Assembly: GCA_007376205.1 (NCBI GenBank)
Contig: VMFU01000001.1
Coordinates: 324,644-388,643, forward strand
DNA: 64,000 nt
Source of the DNA: Candidatus Peregrinibacteria bacterium Gr01-1014_25
GTDB taxonomy: Bacteria; Patescibacteriota; Gracilibacteria; Peribacterales; Peribacteraceae
Direction of reading: 5' to 3'
Part shown: piece after piece, positions 1 through 9,500 of the stretch
How the letters are laid out: every line of letters begins with the position of its first letter
Position numbering within the stretch: the stretch's first letter is position 1
Program-made: the position numbers and the translations under genes
The notes under the pieces: model-generated
The model's input: the letters and a program-made list of their open reading frames with translations, nothing else
What the model was told of the DNA's origin: nothing
Database searches by the model: none

Positions 1-1
1 C

Positions 2-949
<948 letters not shown>

Positions 950-1181
950 GGGATCAGGGATTCGGGTTAGGGATTAGGGGCGACAACCCCCCTTCCCTAA
1001 TCCCCCTTGTCCCTGCCTGCCGGCAGGCAGGCGGATCCCCAACCCCCGTGGCGTTCCACGGGGCAATGGAACGCCCCGCGTGGCTTCGGGATGCTCACGA
1101 GCCGCACGGGCGCCAAAAAATCTGACAAGCCTGCTTCTCATTTCGTGTCCGGCGGCCTAGCATGAGACTCTTCCCTCCTCT
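950..1181. repeat. Intergenic spacer of inverted and low-complexity repeats
   Basis: The spacer between rpoB and ssb contains no plausible gene. It is built of inverted repeats: GGATTAGGG and CCCTAATCC face each other around 974-1002, a GCCTGCCGGCAGGC palindrome sits near 1015-1030, and GGCGTTCCA pairs with TGGAACGCC near 1050-1075. None is followed by a T-run, so none is a convincing intrinsic terminator. The GGATTAGGG/CCCTAATCC wording recurs in other spacers of the window (for example 25141-25165, 25509-25542 and 37861-37890), suggesting a dispersed repeat family. Confidence 0.6.
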
Positions 1182-1586
1182 ATGAAATCCGTGAACAGGG
1201 TCACCCTCCTCGGCAACGTCACCCGCGATCCGGAAATCAAGGCGACGGTGGGCGGCCAATCCGTCTGCACGTTCGGCTTGGCCACCAACCGCGTCTGGAA
1301 GGACGCACAGGGTCAGAAGCAGAGTTTGCCCGAGTACCACAACCTCGTCGCCTGGGGCGGGCTTGCCGATTTCTGTCACCAGAACGTCCGCAAGGGAAAG
1401 CCGCTGTACATCGAGGGGTATCTGAAGACCCGCAGCTGGGAGAACGACAGCGGCACGAAGCAATTCCGTACGGAGATCGTCATGGACAACATCGTTCTGA
1501 TAGGCCCGCGGCCGGAAGGGGCGACGAGCGATGCGCACGATCACGCCGATCAGTCCGTGGATGTGCCCGTCGAGGTTGCCGCTTGA
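1182..1586 (+). CDS. ssb: Single-stranded DNA-binding protein
   Basis: Binds single-stranded DNA during replication, repair and recombination. The 134-residue product begins MKSVNRVTLLGNVTRDPEIK and has the OB-fold signature of the family (VCTFGLATNRVWKD, then EYHNLVAWGGLADFCHQNVRKGKPLYIEGYL). The length is short but complete for the OB domain. The C-terminus ends in DVPVEVAA and lacks the acidic DDDIPF-type tip that bacterial SSBs use to recruit partner proteins. The start codon is preceded by a pyrimidine-rich stretch (CTCTTCCCTCCTCT) with no Shine-Dalgarno sequence. The next gene starts 30 bases after the stop. Confidence 0.95.
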   Translation: MKSVNRVTLLGNVTRDPEIKATVGGQSVCTFGLATNRVWKDAQGQKQSLPEYHNLVAWGGLADFCHQNVRKGKPLYIEGYLKTRSWENDSGTKQFRTEIVMDNIVLIGPRPEGATSDAHDHADQSVDVPVEVAA

Positions 1587-1610
1587 ATCGCATGTCGCCG
1601 CGCGTATGCT
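1583..1610 (+). promoter_or_regulatory. Promoter with -10 box just before the 1617 start
   Basis: TTGAAT (1583-1588) and TATGCT (1605-1610) are separated by 16 bases, fitting a sigma70-type promoter. The -10 box ends six bases before the ATG at 1617, so transcription would begin at or next to the start codon and the mRNA would be leaderless. Functional status is inferred from sequence only. Confidence 0.5.
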
Positions 1611-1616
1611 CCGCGC

Positions 1617-2090
1617 ATGAGCGAGACGGAGCCCATGAGCATCGCAGAGCAGTTGGAAGCAATTGAGGTCCTCGTGCGATCGCACAAGATCGCGTTTGAC
1701 GAGGGGCGCTGGAAGCCGGCGCACGACGAGGTGCTCTGCACCGTGATCCTGCGAGAGCAGTCCGATTTTCCGACGGATGACATTCCTCCCCAGGAGGAGT
1801 TCATCGTGGAATGCGCCAAGCATCAGGCGTGCGCGGTTCCGTCACTCGTCGCGCCCGATCTCTCCGCCTGTTCGCCCGAAGAAAAACTCGCGGCGTACCG
1901 CGCTGCCGCGAGGCGCCTGCAGGAACCCCGCGGGCACGATCGGTGCTGGGAGCACTACGCCGTGTTCTACGCGACGATCCTGCCGGAGCTCAACGGTAAG
2001 CCACCCGTGCCATCTTCGTGCCTGGAGCGCATGCAGCTCTGCCTGCTCTACCGTGCGGGGCTGGAAACGGCTCTGGGGAAAGGAGAATGA
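1617..2090 (+). CDS. Hypothetical protein, 157 residues
   Basis: I do not recognise this family. The 157-residue product is soluble-looking, acidic and helix-rich, with several cysteines (VLCTVILREQ, VECAKHQACAV, DRCWEHYAVF) but no CxxC pair that would clearly form a metal site. No signal peptide or membrane segment is visible. The ATG at 1617 is favoured because a promoter -10 box ends six bases upstream; a second in-frame ATG lies at 1635. It sits between ssb and the 23S rRNA unit, and its stop is followed within 20 bases by the rRNA promoter. Confidence 0.7.
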   Translation: MSETEPMSIAEQLEAIEVLVRSHKIAFDEGRWKPAHDEVLCTVILREQSDFPTDDIPPQEEFIVECAKHQACAVPSLVAPDLSACSPEEKLAAYRAAARRLQEPRGHDRCWEHYAVFYATILPELNGKPPVPSSCLERMQLCLLYRAGLETALGKGE

Positions 2091-2106
2091 AACTCTACGA
2101 AGTCGC

Positions 2107-2134
2107 TTGACCGTGGCGTGGGCGTCCGTAGAAT
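2107..2134 (+). promoter_or_regulatory. Strong promoter upstream of the 23S-5S rRNA unit
   Basis: TTGACC (2107-2112) and TAGAAT (2129-2134) are separated by 16 bases, a near-consensus sigma70 promoter. Predicted initiation is near 2141. It is the best promoter between the preceding gene and the 23S gene, so it is the likely promoter of the rRNA unit, of a short leader RNA, or of both. Confidence 0.65.
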
Positions 2135-2140
2135 GCTTGC

Positions 2141-2238
2141 ACCTATGTGTTTTCGCGGTCACCCGTAGGATGAGACGCCTCACCGAAGCGAGGCGTGTGC
2201 CTCATTCTGCGGGTGGACGTGAGCCACCCGCATTTTTG
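2141..2238 (+). promoter_or_regulatory. Attenuator-like leader with mutually exclusive hairpins
   Basis: Directly downstream of the predicted start site, CACCCGTAGGATGAG (2160-2174) can pair over 15 positions with CTCATTCTGCGGGTG (2201-2215), two of the pairs being G-T. An inner stem forms from ACGCCTC (2175-2181) and GAGGCGT (2190-2196). The right arm overlaps the left arm of a second hairpin, GCGGGTGG (2209-2216) with CCACCCGC (2224-2231), which is followed by ATTTTT: an intrinsic terminator. The two structures exclude each other, as in transcription attenuators. An alternative reading is that 2141-2238 is simply a terminated RNA of about 100 nt. Confidence 0.55.
2145..2168 (+). CDS. Possible 7-codon leader peptide before 23S rRNA
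   Basis: An ATG at 2145 opens a frame reading MCFRGHP and stops at TAG 2166-2168. It begins about four bases after the predicted transcription start. Its last codons and stop lie inside the left arm (2160-2174) of the antiterminator-type hairpin, so a ribosome finishing it would mask that arm and favour the terminator. The frame is very short and could occur by chance; only its position relative to the hairpins supports it. Confidence 0.3.
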   Translation: MCFRGHP

Positions 2239-2259
2239 TATCGGCGGATGGTTTCCGGT

Positions 2260-2301
2260 CACCTTGCCCCTTCACAGCATCGGCAATGTGAAAACAAGGT
2301 G
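2260..2301 (+). other. Structured hairpin in the rRNA leader
   Basis: CACCTTG (2260-2266) pairs with CAAGGTG (2295-2301), and inside it TTCACA pairs with TGTGAA, giving a two-part stem between the leader terminator and the 23S processing stem. It has no T-run. It is probably part of the folded precursor-rRNA leader; its role is unknown. Confidence 0.4.
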
Positions 2302-2325
2302 ATCAACGTGACTGACATGTGTCCT

Positions 2326-2370
2326 GTCGTGAGCACATCCTGCTCGCTGACTGTGGCACGTGAACAGTAC
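2326..2370 (+). other. 5' arm of the 23S rRNA processing stem
   Basis: This segment is complementary, with few interruptions, to 6346-6392 beyond the 3' end of the 23S gene: GAGCACATCCTGCTCGCTGA and GTGAACAGTAC here match CAGCGAGCAGG, TGTGCTC and GTACTGTTCACGTG there. A long duplex bracketing 23S rRNA is the usual RNase III processing stem of the precursor. It also helps fix the mature 23S ends just inside it. Confidence 0.85.
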
Positions 2371-2646
2371 AAATTATGAAAACGTTACTCATGCGCATCA
2401 CATGGATGCCTCGACTCTGCACTCCGATGAAGGACGTAGCCAGCTGCGATAAGCCTCGGCAAGCCGCTAGGCAGGCGCTATAAGCCGGGGATCTCCGAAT
2501 GGGGAAACCCACGAGACGGAATGGTCTCGTATCCCGCTTTTTGCGGGGAGGATCACTCTGGGAACTGAAACATCTCAGTACCAGGGGAAAAGAAATCAAC
2601 ACCGAGATTCCCGTAGTAGTGGCGAGCGAACCGGGAAAAGCCCAAA

Positions 2647-2730
2647 CCCCGCACACTTTTGGATTGAGGAATCCGCTTGGAAATGAAGGTATTTCCCAAC
2701 GAGCGGCCACAATGCAAAAGTGTGCGGGGG
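2647..2730 (+). other. Expanded helix in the 5' domain of 23S rRNA
   Basis: Compared with E. coli 23S (recalled, not aligned by computer), this part of domain I is about 70 bases longer. CCCCGCACACTTTTG at its left edge pairs perfectly with CAAAAGTGTGCGGGG at its right edge, so the extra sequence forms an elongated hairpin. It may stay in the mature rRNA as an expansion segment or be removed as an intervening sequence. Confidence 0.6.
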
Positions 2731-3010
2731 GTTGTAGGGCTCCGACATGCGATTCCTTCGTGTATAGGCGAACGCCCTGGAACGGGCGGCCACAGAGGGT
2801 GACAGCCCCGTAGACGAAATGCACGAAGACGCTAGGAGTACCCTGAGTAGGGTCGGACACGTGTAATCCGGCCTGAAGCTGGGTGGACCACCATCCAAGG
2901 CTAAACAGGTGCAGAGATCAATAGCGGATAGTACCGTGAGGGAAAGGTGAAAAGCACCCCGGAAGGGGGATGAAATAGTCTCTGAAATGTGATGCGTACA
3001 AAGAAATGGG

Positions 3011-3140
3011 AGCCGCCACCTCTTTGCGGTGGGGTTTTGAGCTTTGAGCGTTGAGCTTTGAGCGAAAGGAATGTTCCTTTTGCTCACAGCTCACGACTCA
3101 TGACTCACAGCTCCGCCACCGCAAGGCGGTGGCGGTGACC
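3011..3140 (+). other. Intervening-sequence-like insertion 1 in 23S rRNA
   Basis: E. coli has a hairpin of about 20 bases here, between AGTGGGAGC and GTGACTGCGTACC. The window has about 130 bases, bounded by GCCGCCACC and GGTGGCGG. The insert consists of repeats of GAGCTTTGAGC facing repeats of GCTCACAGCTC around GCGAAAGGAA/TTCCTTTTGC, a long imperfect hairpin typical of 23S intervening sequences. The same wording appears in insertion 2 and in the rplO-secY spacer. Confidence 0.7.
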
Positions 3141-3210
3141 GTGTTCCTTTTGCATTATGAGCCAACGACTTCGATCTCAGTGGCGAGGCTAAGGCAGTTA
3201 CAGCCGGAGC

Positions 3211-3241
<31 letters not shown>

Positions 3242-4047
3242 AGTCGCTGGGACGAGACCCGAAACCGGGTGAGCTATCCATGGGCAGGGTGAAAGCATCC
3301 GAAAGGATGCTGGAGGCCCGAACTGGTGGATGTCGCAAGATCTTCGGATGACCTGTGGATAGGAGTGAAAAGCTTACCGAACCCGGAGATAGCTGGTTCT
3401 CCTCGATATGCCTTTAGGGGCAGCCTCGTCGCGCACAGCGGGGGGTAGAGCTACTGTTTGGATGCGGGGGTCTTTGAGGCCTACCAAATCCTGACAAACT
3501 CCGAATACCCGCCTTTAGGCGACGGGAGTGAGACGGTGACAGCAAATTGCCATCGTCGTGAGGGAAAGAGCCCAGACCATTTGCTAAGGTCCCTAAGTTG
3601 CCGTTAAGTGGCAAAGGAAGTGCAGGTGCGTTAACAACCAGGAGGTTTGCTTAGAAGCAGCCATCCTTTAAAGATAGCGTAACAGCTCACTGGTCGATGC
3701 ACCCGCGCGCCGAAAATTCCCGGGGCAAAACGGCATACCGAAGCAGTGGATGTCACGCCGCTTTCGAGCGGTGTGGCGTGGTAGAGGAGCGTTCCGTCCA
3801 GCAGTGAAGCTCGATCGTGAGGTCGGGTGGAGCGGGCGGAAGCGAGAATGTTGGCATGAGTAACTACTAGGCAGGTGAAAATCCTGCCCGCCGAATCCCC
3901 AAGGTTTCCCACGCAACGGTAATCGGCGTGGGGTTAGTCGGTCCTAAGGCCAGGCCGAAAGGCGTAACCGATGGGCAACAGGTCAATATTCCTGTACTCC
4001 GTGGAGATCGATCAGAGGGTGCGAGTTGAGAGTTCACCCGGCCTCTG

Positions 4048-4174
4048 TTCTCCACCATTCTGGATCTGAAGAAGCTATGGGCTACGAGCTTTGGGCTTTG
4101 AGCAAATGGAAATTCTTCTGCTCATAGCTCATGACGTACAGCGCACAGCTGCTCGGGTCTGGGATGGTGGAGAA
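4048..4174 (+). other. Intervening-sequence-like insertion 2 in 23S rRNA
   Basis: TTCTCCACCATTCTGGA (from 4048) pairs with TCTGGGATGGTGGAGAA (to 4174), and between them about 90 bases form a second hairpin, with GAGCTTTGGGCTTTGAGC facing GCTCATAGCTCATGAC. The region corresponds to the variable part of domain III after CAGGTCAATATTCCTGTAC and is well over 100 bases longer than in E. coli. Its core resembles insertion 1 closely enough to suggest a common origin. Confidence 0.65.
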
Positions 4175-4664
4175 TATGTCAGGTGGAAAGGATACTTGCA
4201 TTCTAGGAGCGTCGTGACGGAGCGGGAGGATCGGAGCGTGTGCACTGACTGCACGTGGAACGCGCAAGGCGTTGATCCCGGGAGGCAAATCCCCCGGGTG
4301 AGTCGAGCGCGGATCCCAAATGGCCCCGCAAGGGGTCGAGTCCGTCTCCTTCGGCTTCCAAGAAAACCGTCGCATCCGAGAGCTTCACGGAACCGTACCG
4401 CAAACCAACACCGGTGGGGTGGTCGAGTAGACCAAGGCGAACGGGTCATCTTGCGTTAAGGAACTCGGCAATAAAGCGTCCGTAACTTCGGGATAAGGAC
4501 TACCGCACGTCGCAAGACGCGCGGTCGCAGCGAAAGAGCTCAGGCGACTGCTTACCAAAAGCACAGGTCCCTGCAAAGCCGCAAGGCCATGTATAGGGGC
4601 TGATGCCTGCCCAGTGTCAGAAGGTCACCGAAGGGGGTGTATGCCTCCGACGTAAGCCCTGATG

Positions 4665-5340
<676 letters not shown>

Positions 5341-5901
5341 AAGTTCCGACCCGCACGAATGGTATAACGATCTGAGCACTGTCTCGACGCAAGGCCCGGT
5401 GAAATTTCAGTCACGGTGCAAATGCCGTGTTGATCACGGAAGGACGAAAAGACCCTATGAAGCTTTACTGTAAGCTGGCATTGTGTCGTTGTTCTGCGTG
5501 CGCAGGATAGGCGGGAGACTTCGAAGTTCCGGCTTTGGCCGGGATGGAGTCGTCGTTGAGATACCGCCCTCGTGGTACGACGTCACTCACTCTGGTCTGT
5601 GAAACGCAGCAGGGGACAGTGCTTGCCGGGCAGTTTAACTGGGGCGGTTGCCTCCTAAAGCGTAACGGAGGCGCGTAACGGTCGACTAGCGCCGGATGGA
5701 AATCGGCGCGGTAGTGTAATCGCACACGTCGGCCTGACTGTGAGGCTTACAAGCCGAGCAGGGACGAAAGTCGGCGATAGTGATCCGGTAACCTGGGCAA
5801 TTTATCTTGCCCTCACCACGTGGGTGGGTTATCGCTCAACGGATAAAAGTTACTCTAGGGATAACAGGCTGATCAGTTCCAAGCGCCCACAGCGACGAAC
5901 T

Positions 5902-5942
<41 letters not shown>

Positions 5943-5946
5943 GAGA

Positions 5947-6018
<72 letters not shown>

Positions 6019-6345
6019 TGGCCTCTATCCTCCGTGATCTCCTGGAGACGTGAAGGGAGCTGTTCCTAGTACGAGAGGACCGGAATGGACGAACCTCTGG
6101 TGTACCTGTTGTCGCGTCAGCGGCATTGCAGGGTAGCTATGTTCGGACGGGATAACCGCTGAAGGCATCTAAGCGGGAAGCCCCCCCTAAGATGGCGTCT
6201 CCCAAATGAGCCCGCCGGAAGAACACCGGTTCGATCGGGCGCAGGTGTACATGCGGTAACGCATTGAGCCGAGCGTCACGAACGGGCGATTGAACGCTTT
6301 CATTTGACCGTGCATCCACATGCCGCAAGGCTCGAGGATGTACGG

Positions 6346-6392
6346 GTACTGTTCACGTGACACCTTATCAGCGAGCAGGCTGTGCTCATGAC
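6346..6392 (+). other. 3' arm of the 23S rRNA processing stem
   Basis: Complementary to 2326-2370 upstream of 23S. Together they would form a duplex of roughly 40 pairs closing the whole 23S gene. It is followed by a small CCCCGTAC/GTACGGGG hairpin (6392-6418) in the 23S-5S spacer. Confidence 0.85.
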
Positions 6393-6446
6393 CCCGTACC
6401 GCGCAGAGTACGGGGCGGGCACGCCAGTTTCACGATGGAGCATAGA

Positions 6447-6564
6447 GTCCTGGTGCCTCGAGCGACGGGGTCACACCTGTTCCCATTCCGAACACAGCAG
6501 TTAAGCCCGTCAGCGCCGATGGTAGTTGCCCTTCAGGGCCGCAAGAGTAGGCCGGTGCCAGGAC
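6447..6564 (+). rRNA. rrf: 5S ribosomal RNA
   Basis: A 118-base 5S rRNA. The terminal helix is GTCCTGG at the 5' end with CCAGGAC at the 3' end. The internal signature CACACCTGTTCCCATTCCGA followed by ACACAGCAGTTAAG and GCCGATGGTAGT is diagnostic. It lies 143 bases after the 23S end and ahead of the operon terminator. Confidence 0.97.
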
Positions 6565-6601
6565 TTTGTGCTTCACATTGAACCAACCCTTTCCCTCAAT
6601 G

Positions 6602-6649
6602 GTGCGCCTCCAGGCAAGCGAAGCTCGCCTTCGGCGCGGACTTTTTTTA
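6602..6649 (+). terminator. Intrinsic terminator of the 23S-5S unit
   Basis: TGCGCC near 6604 can pair with GGCGCG near 6633, enclosing an AGGCAAG/CTCGCCT stem and a CGCCTTCGGCG hairpin, and the structure is followed by seven T residues (6642-6648). It ends the rRNA unit about 80 bases after 5S. Confidence 0.75.
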
Positions 6650-6710
6650 GAGACATCAAGGCTGCACGAGCGACGATAGAACCACATCGGCGCTTTTTTG
6701 CGTGCCCGAT

Positions 6711-6739
6711 TTGCCTTTACCCCGTGTCTGGGATAAGAA
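6711..6739 (+). promoter_or_regulatory. Promoter of the add-guaB operon
   Basis: TTGCCT (6711-6716) and TAAGAA (6734-6739) lie 17 bases apart. The -10 region ends six bases before the ATG at 6746, so the mRNA may be leaderless. Prediction from sequence alone. Confidence 0.45.
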
Positions 6740-6745
6740 TGTCCC

Positions 6746-7768
6746 ATGGTGACGGACATTCCCCACCGGGCGAGCCGCAAAGAGCTCTGCGAGCTGCACT
6801 TCCACTTGGGGCAGTCGCTTGAGCCCCAGATTTTGTGGAGCATCGCGCATGAACAGGGGATCAAACTGCCCAGCAAGGACTACTGGGAATTTCACGATCT
6901 CATCACGCTGAACAAAGAGGACGTGACGTGGGACGACTACCACAAACTCTTCCACTGGACGGAGCTCATCCAGAGTTCGCCGGTGGCGATGGAGCGGACC
7001 GTCTACGAAGTCGTGAGCGGCGCGTACCGCGCGAACAACATCACCGTCCTCGAGCCGTCGTTCAACCCGATGTTCCGTAACCGCGGCGGCGAGCAGGACC
7101 TGGACCACATCATCCTGGCGGGACTGCGCGGCATGGAGCGCGCCCTCATCGAGTTTCCCACCGTGCGGGCGGGTCTCATCCTGCTCCTCGACCGACGCCT
7201 GCCCGTCGAGAAGAATGCCATCGTCGCACGCAAAGCAATCAAGTACCGCTCACGCGGCGTCGTTGGCATCGACATCGCCGGCCCCAAGAACGGAGATTTC
7301 CGCTACGAAGACTATCGCAAGCTCTACGATGAAGTTCGCGAGGCGGGGCTGAAGACGACGGTGCATACGGGCGAGGATGGGACGGTCGAGGAAATGGCCC
7401 ATGTGCTCAAGGTGCTGGCCCTCGACCGCATCAACCACGGTTTCCGCTGCGCGGAGGACCCGGCGGTCATGAAGGAAGTGGCCAAGCGGAATTTGTGCCT
7501 GTGCCTGTGCCCGACATCCAGCCTGGTGCTCAAGTTCATCAAGGACACCGCGCATCTCAAGACCATCCTGCGGACGCTCATCGATAGCGGCGTGAAGTTC
7601 TGCGTGAACACGGACAATCCATCGATGCTCAAGACGAACCTTGCGAAGGAGATCGGCCTGGTGCGCGACGCCGGCATCCTTTCCGAGGATGAAATCGATC
7701 AGACTCTCGCCTGGGCGCGCGAGGCGAGTTTCATTCCGACGCAACCCGGGAAGAATTTGTACCTCTGA
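6746..7768 (+). CDS. add: Adenosine deaminase-like amidohydrolase
   Basis: Predicted to deaminate adenosine or a related purine nucleoside in purine salvage. The 340-residue product has the family's metal and catalytic motifs in order: HFHLG at residues 18-22 (usually HxHLDG), HTGED near 207, INHGFR near 235, CPTSS near 252 and NTDNPSM near 290. The canonical sequence at the last site is TDDP; here the second Asp, which contacts substrate in known deaminases, is Asn, so substrate preference may differ. The stop TGA overlaps the guaB start by one base (TGATG), indicating translational coupling and joint use in purine metabolism. Confidence 0.85.
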   Translation: MVTDIPHRASRKELCELHFHLGQSLEPQILWSIAHEQGIKLPSKDYWEFHDLITLNKEDVTWDDYHKLFHWTELIQSSPVAMERTVYEVVSGAYRANNITVLEPSFNPMFRNRGGEQDLDHIILAGLRGMERALIEFPTVRAGLILLLDRRLPVEKNAIVARKAIKYRSRGVVGIDIAGPKNGDFRYEDYRKLYDEVREAGLKTTVHTGEDGTVEEMAHVLKVLALDRINHGFRCAEDPAVMKEVAKRNLCLCLCPTSSLVLKFIKDTAHLKTILRTLIDSGVKFCVNTDNPSMLKTNLAKEIGLVRDAGILSEDEIDQTLAWAREASFIPTQPGKNLYL

Positions 7769-8925
7769 TGCCTATGCCGAGCAATCGTTCAGCCCTTACC
7801 GGAGCCAAGAAAATCGCCGCCGAGGGCCTGACCTTCGACGACGTCCTGTTGCTGCCCGGGCACTCGTCCGTGCGGCGCAGCCAGGTCGACCTGACCACGC
7901 AATTGCACCCGTCGATCGTCCTGAAGCTTCCCATCCTGTCCTCGCCGATGGATACCGTTACCGAGGAGTCGATGCTCGTCGCGATGGCGCAGGCGGGGGG
8001 GCTGGGCATCGTTCACCGCAACATCGCCGTTGCCCAGCAAGCCGCCATCGTTGAGCGCGCCAAGAAGGCGAAGATCCTGGACAAGACAGTTGCGAGCCGC
8101 GACGCGCGCGGGCGCTTGCTCGTCGGCGCGGCCATCGGCGCCGGCGCGGACATGGAGGAACGTGTTCGAGCCCTGTTGGATGCGGAAACCGATGTCATCG
8201 TCGTCGATTCCGGCCACGGAGACAGCGTGTACATCACCGATGCGGTTCGCGCGATCAAGAAGCTGCGCCGCAGCCAGGTGGTCATGGCCGGAAACGTCGC
8301 CACGTCCGAGGGGGCTAGGAGCCTCATCGCCGCCGGTGCGGACATCCTGCGGGTGGGCGTCGGTCCCGGCAGCATCTGCACGACACGGATCGTCACGGGC
8401 GTCGGCGCGCCGCAACTCTTCGCCGTCATGGAGGCCGTGCGCGGGGCCAAGGGCAAGAAGGTGACACTTGTCGCGGACGGCGGCATCCGCCAGATGGGAG
8501 ACATGGCCAAGGCCCTCGCAGCGGGCGCGCACGCGGTGATGCTGGGATCCATGCTCGCGGGGCATGACGAAGCGCCGGGCGAAGCGCTTACCGTCGAAGG
8601 CAAAGCCTACAAGCGGTACCGCGGGATGGGATCGATCGGTGCAATGAAAAAGGGCGGTGCCGAGCGGTACGGCCAGTCTCGTGAGACGCCGGAGAAGAAG
8701 CTCATTGCGGAGGGCGTGGAGGGCCTCGTGCCCAGCAAAGGTGCAGTGGGCGATTTCCTGTACCAGGCGGGCGGCGCGCTGCGCAGCGCGCTGTATTACG
8801 TCGGGGCGAAGAACCTGAAGGAATTCCATGCCAAGAGCCGCTTCGTCCGGATCACCAACGCCGGCCTGCGCGAGAGCCACCCGCACACGATCACCGTCAC
8901 GAGCGCAGGGGCGAGTTATCTTTAA
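7768..8925 (+). CDS. guaB: IMP dehydrogenase lacking the CBS domain
   Basis: Oxidises IMP to XMP, the committed step of guanine nucleotide synthesis. The 385-residue protein has [13 protein letters not shown] near the N-terminus, the catalytic loop [11 protein letters not shown] with Cys204, the [10 protein letters not shown] phosphate-binding segment and the flap sequence [12 protein letters not shown]. Typical enzymes have about 490 residues because a pair of CBS domains is inserted near residue 100. Here the chain runs straight from [19 protein letters not shown] to [11 protein letters not shown], so that regulatory module is absent. The start overlaps the stop of the deaminase gene. Confidence 0.95.
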   Translation: MPMPSNRSALTGAKKIAAEGLTFDDVLLLPGHSSVRRSQVDLTTQLHPSIVLKLPILSSPMDTVTEESMLVAMAQAGGLGIVHRNIAVAQQAAIVERAKKAKILDKTVASRDARGRLLVGAAIGAGADMEERVRALLDAETDVIVVDSGHGDSVYITDAVRAIKKLRRSQVVMAGNVATSEGARSLIAAGADILRVGVGPGSICTTRIVTGVGAPQLFAVMEAVRGAKGKKVTLVADGGIRQMGDMAKALAAGAHAVMLGSMLAGHDEAPGEALTVEGKAYKRYRGMGSIGAMKKGGAERYGQSRETPEKKLIAEGVEGLVPSKGAVGDFLYQAGGALRSALYYVGAKNLKEFHAKSRFVRITNAGLRESHPHTITVTSAGASYL

Positions 8926-8957
8926 GGGGTGTTGTGCAGGCCCGTAGCGGTCAAAAC

Positions 8958-9305
8958 TTATTGGGATCGCTGTTTCAGGAGAATCCCCACACGTTCCAAG
9001 GCAGGATCGCCTTGATGCCAGGGTTCTTCGATGAGGTACACGAGGTGGATGAGATCCAATCGCAACGCGGATGCAAGCTGGTTGAGCGTATGTAGCGGAT
9101 AGGTGTGGTTCCCACTGCAGAGGTTGGAGGCCGACCCGATAGACATGCCTATGGCATTCGCTATGTCCTGCAGTGTCAGGCCGAGCGACTTGCGGCGCGC
9201 AACGATCACTTCTGCGATACGCTCCTGGAGTTCCTGCGCGGTTGGCCTACCCTCCACTCTCACTACGTCTTCTTTCTGCCTCTTGGATGTGCGGGCATTG
9301 GCCAT
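8958..9305 (-). CDS. XRE-family helix-turn-helix protein
   Basis: A DNA-binding protein of about 115 residues from the ATG at 9305; the frame extends upstream to 9347 but the later start fits better. The HTH region is IAEVIVARRKSLGLTLQDIA, followed by NAIGMSIGSASNLCSGNH and LNQLASALRLDLIHLVYLI, the pattern of XRE/Cro-like domains. No other domain is attached, so it is probably a transcriptional regulator. It is divergent from the pseudouridine synthase gene and shares an AT-rich intergenic region that may contain its own operator. Target genes are unknown. Confidence 0.85.
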   Translation of the reverse strand: MANARTSKRQKEDVVRVEGRPTAQELQERIAEVIVARRKSLGLTLQDIANAIGMSIGSASNLCSGNHTYPLHTLNQLASALRLDLIHLVYLIEEPWHQGDPALERVGILLKQRSQ

Positions 9306-9500
9306 GCCATCGTGCTGGGAAAGGTGATAGGACGCGCAGTCTACCATAGGTGTGGCTATTGGCTATTTGTTGACCAATATATGGCAATGAGTGCATAAAG
9401 ACCAATTGTGCATCAATAAAATACACCGTATTAATACAGTGATACAGTGGGCAGGGTGCCGGATAGGTACGAGGGCAGCAGCCTCCTATACTCCATAGAC
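9306..9500. promoter_or_regulatory. Divergent AT-rich promoter region with repeated sites
   Basis: This region between the XRE gene and the pseudouridine synthase gene is much richer in A and T than its surroundings. It holds an inverted pair ATTGG...CCAAT (about 9357-9380) and two direct copies of GACCAAT (about 9372 and 9401), possible operator sites. On the plus strand TTGTGC and TATTAA near 9407-9435 lie 17 bases apart, and TATACT (9487-9492) lies eight bases before the ATG at 9501. Confidence 0.4.

Noticed and set aside
1015..1075. Intrinsic terminator after rpoB
   Set aside because: Strong hairpins occur but none is followed by a T-run.
2141..2238. Signal recognition particle (4.5S) RNA upstream of 23S
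   Set aside because: The size fits, but the conserved GGAA-type tip and internal loop of SRP RNA are absent.
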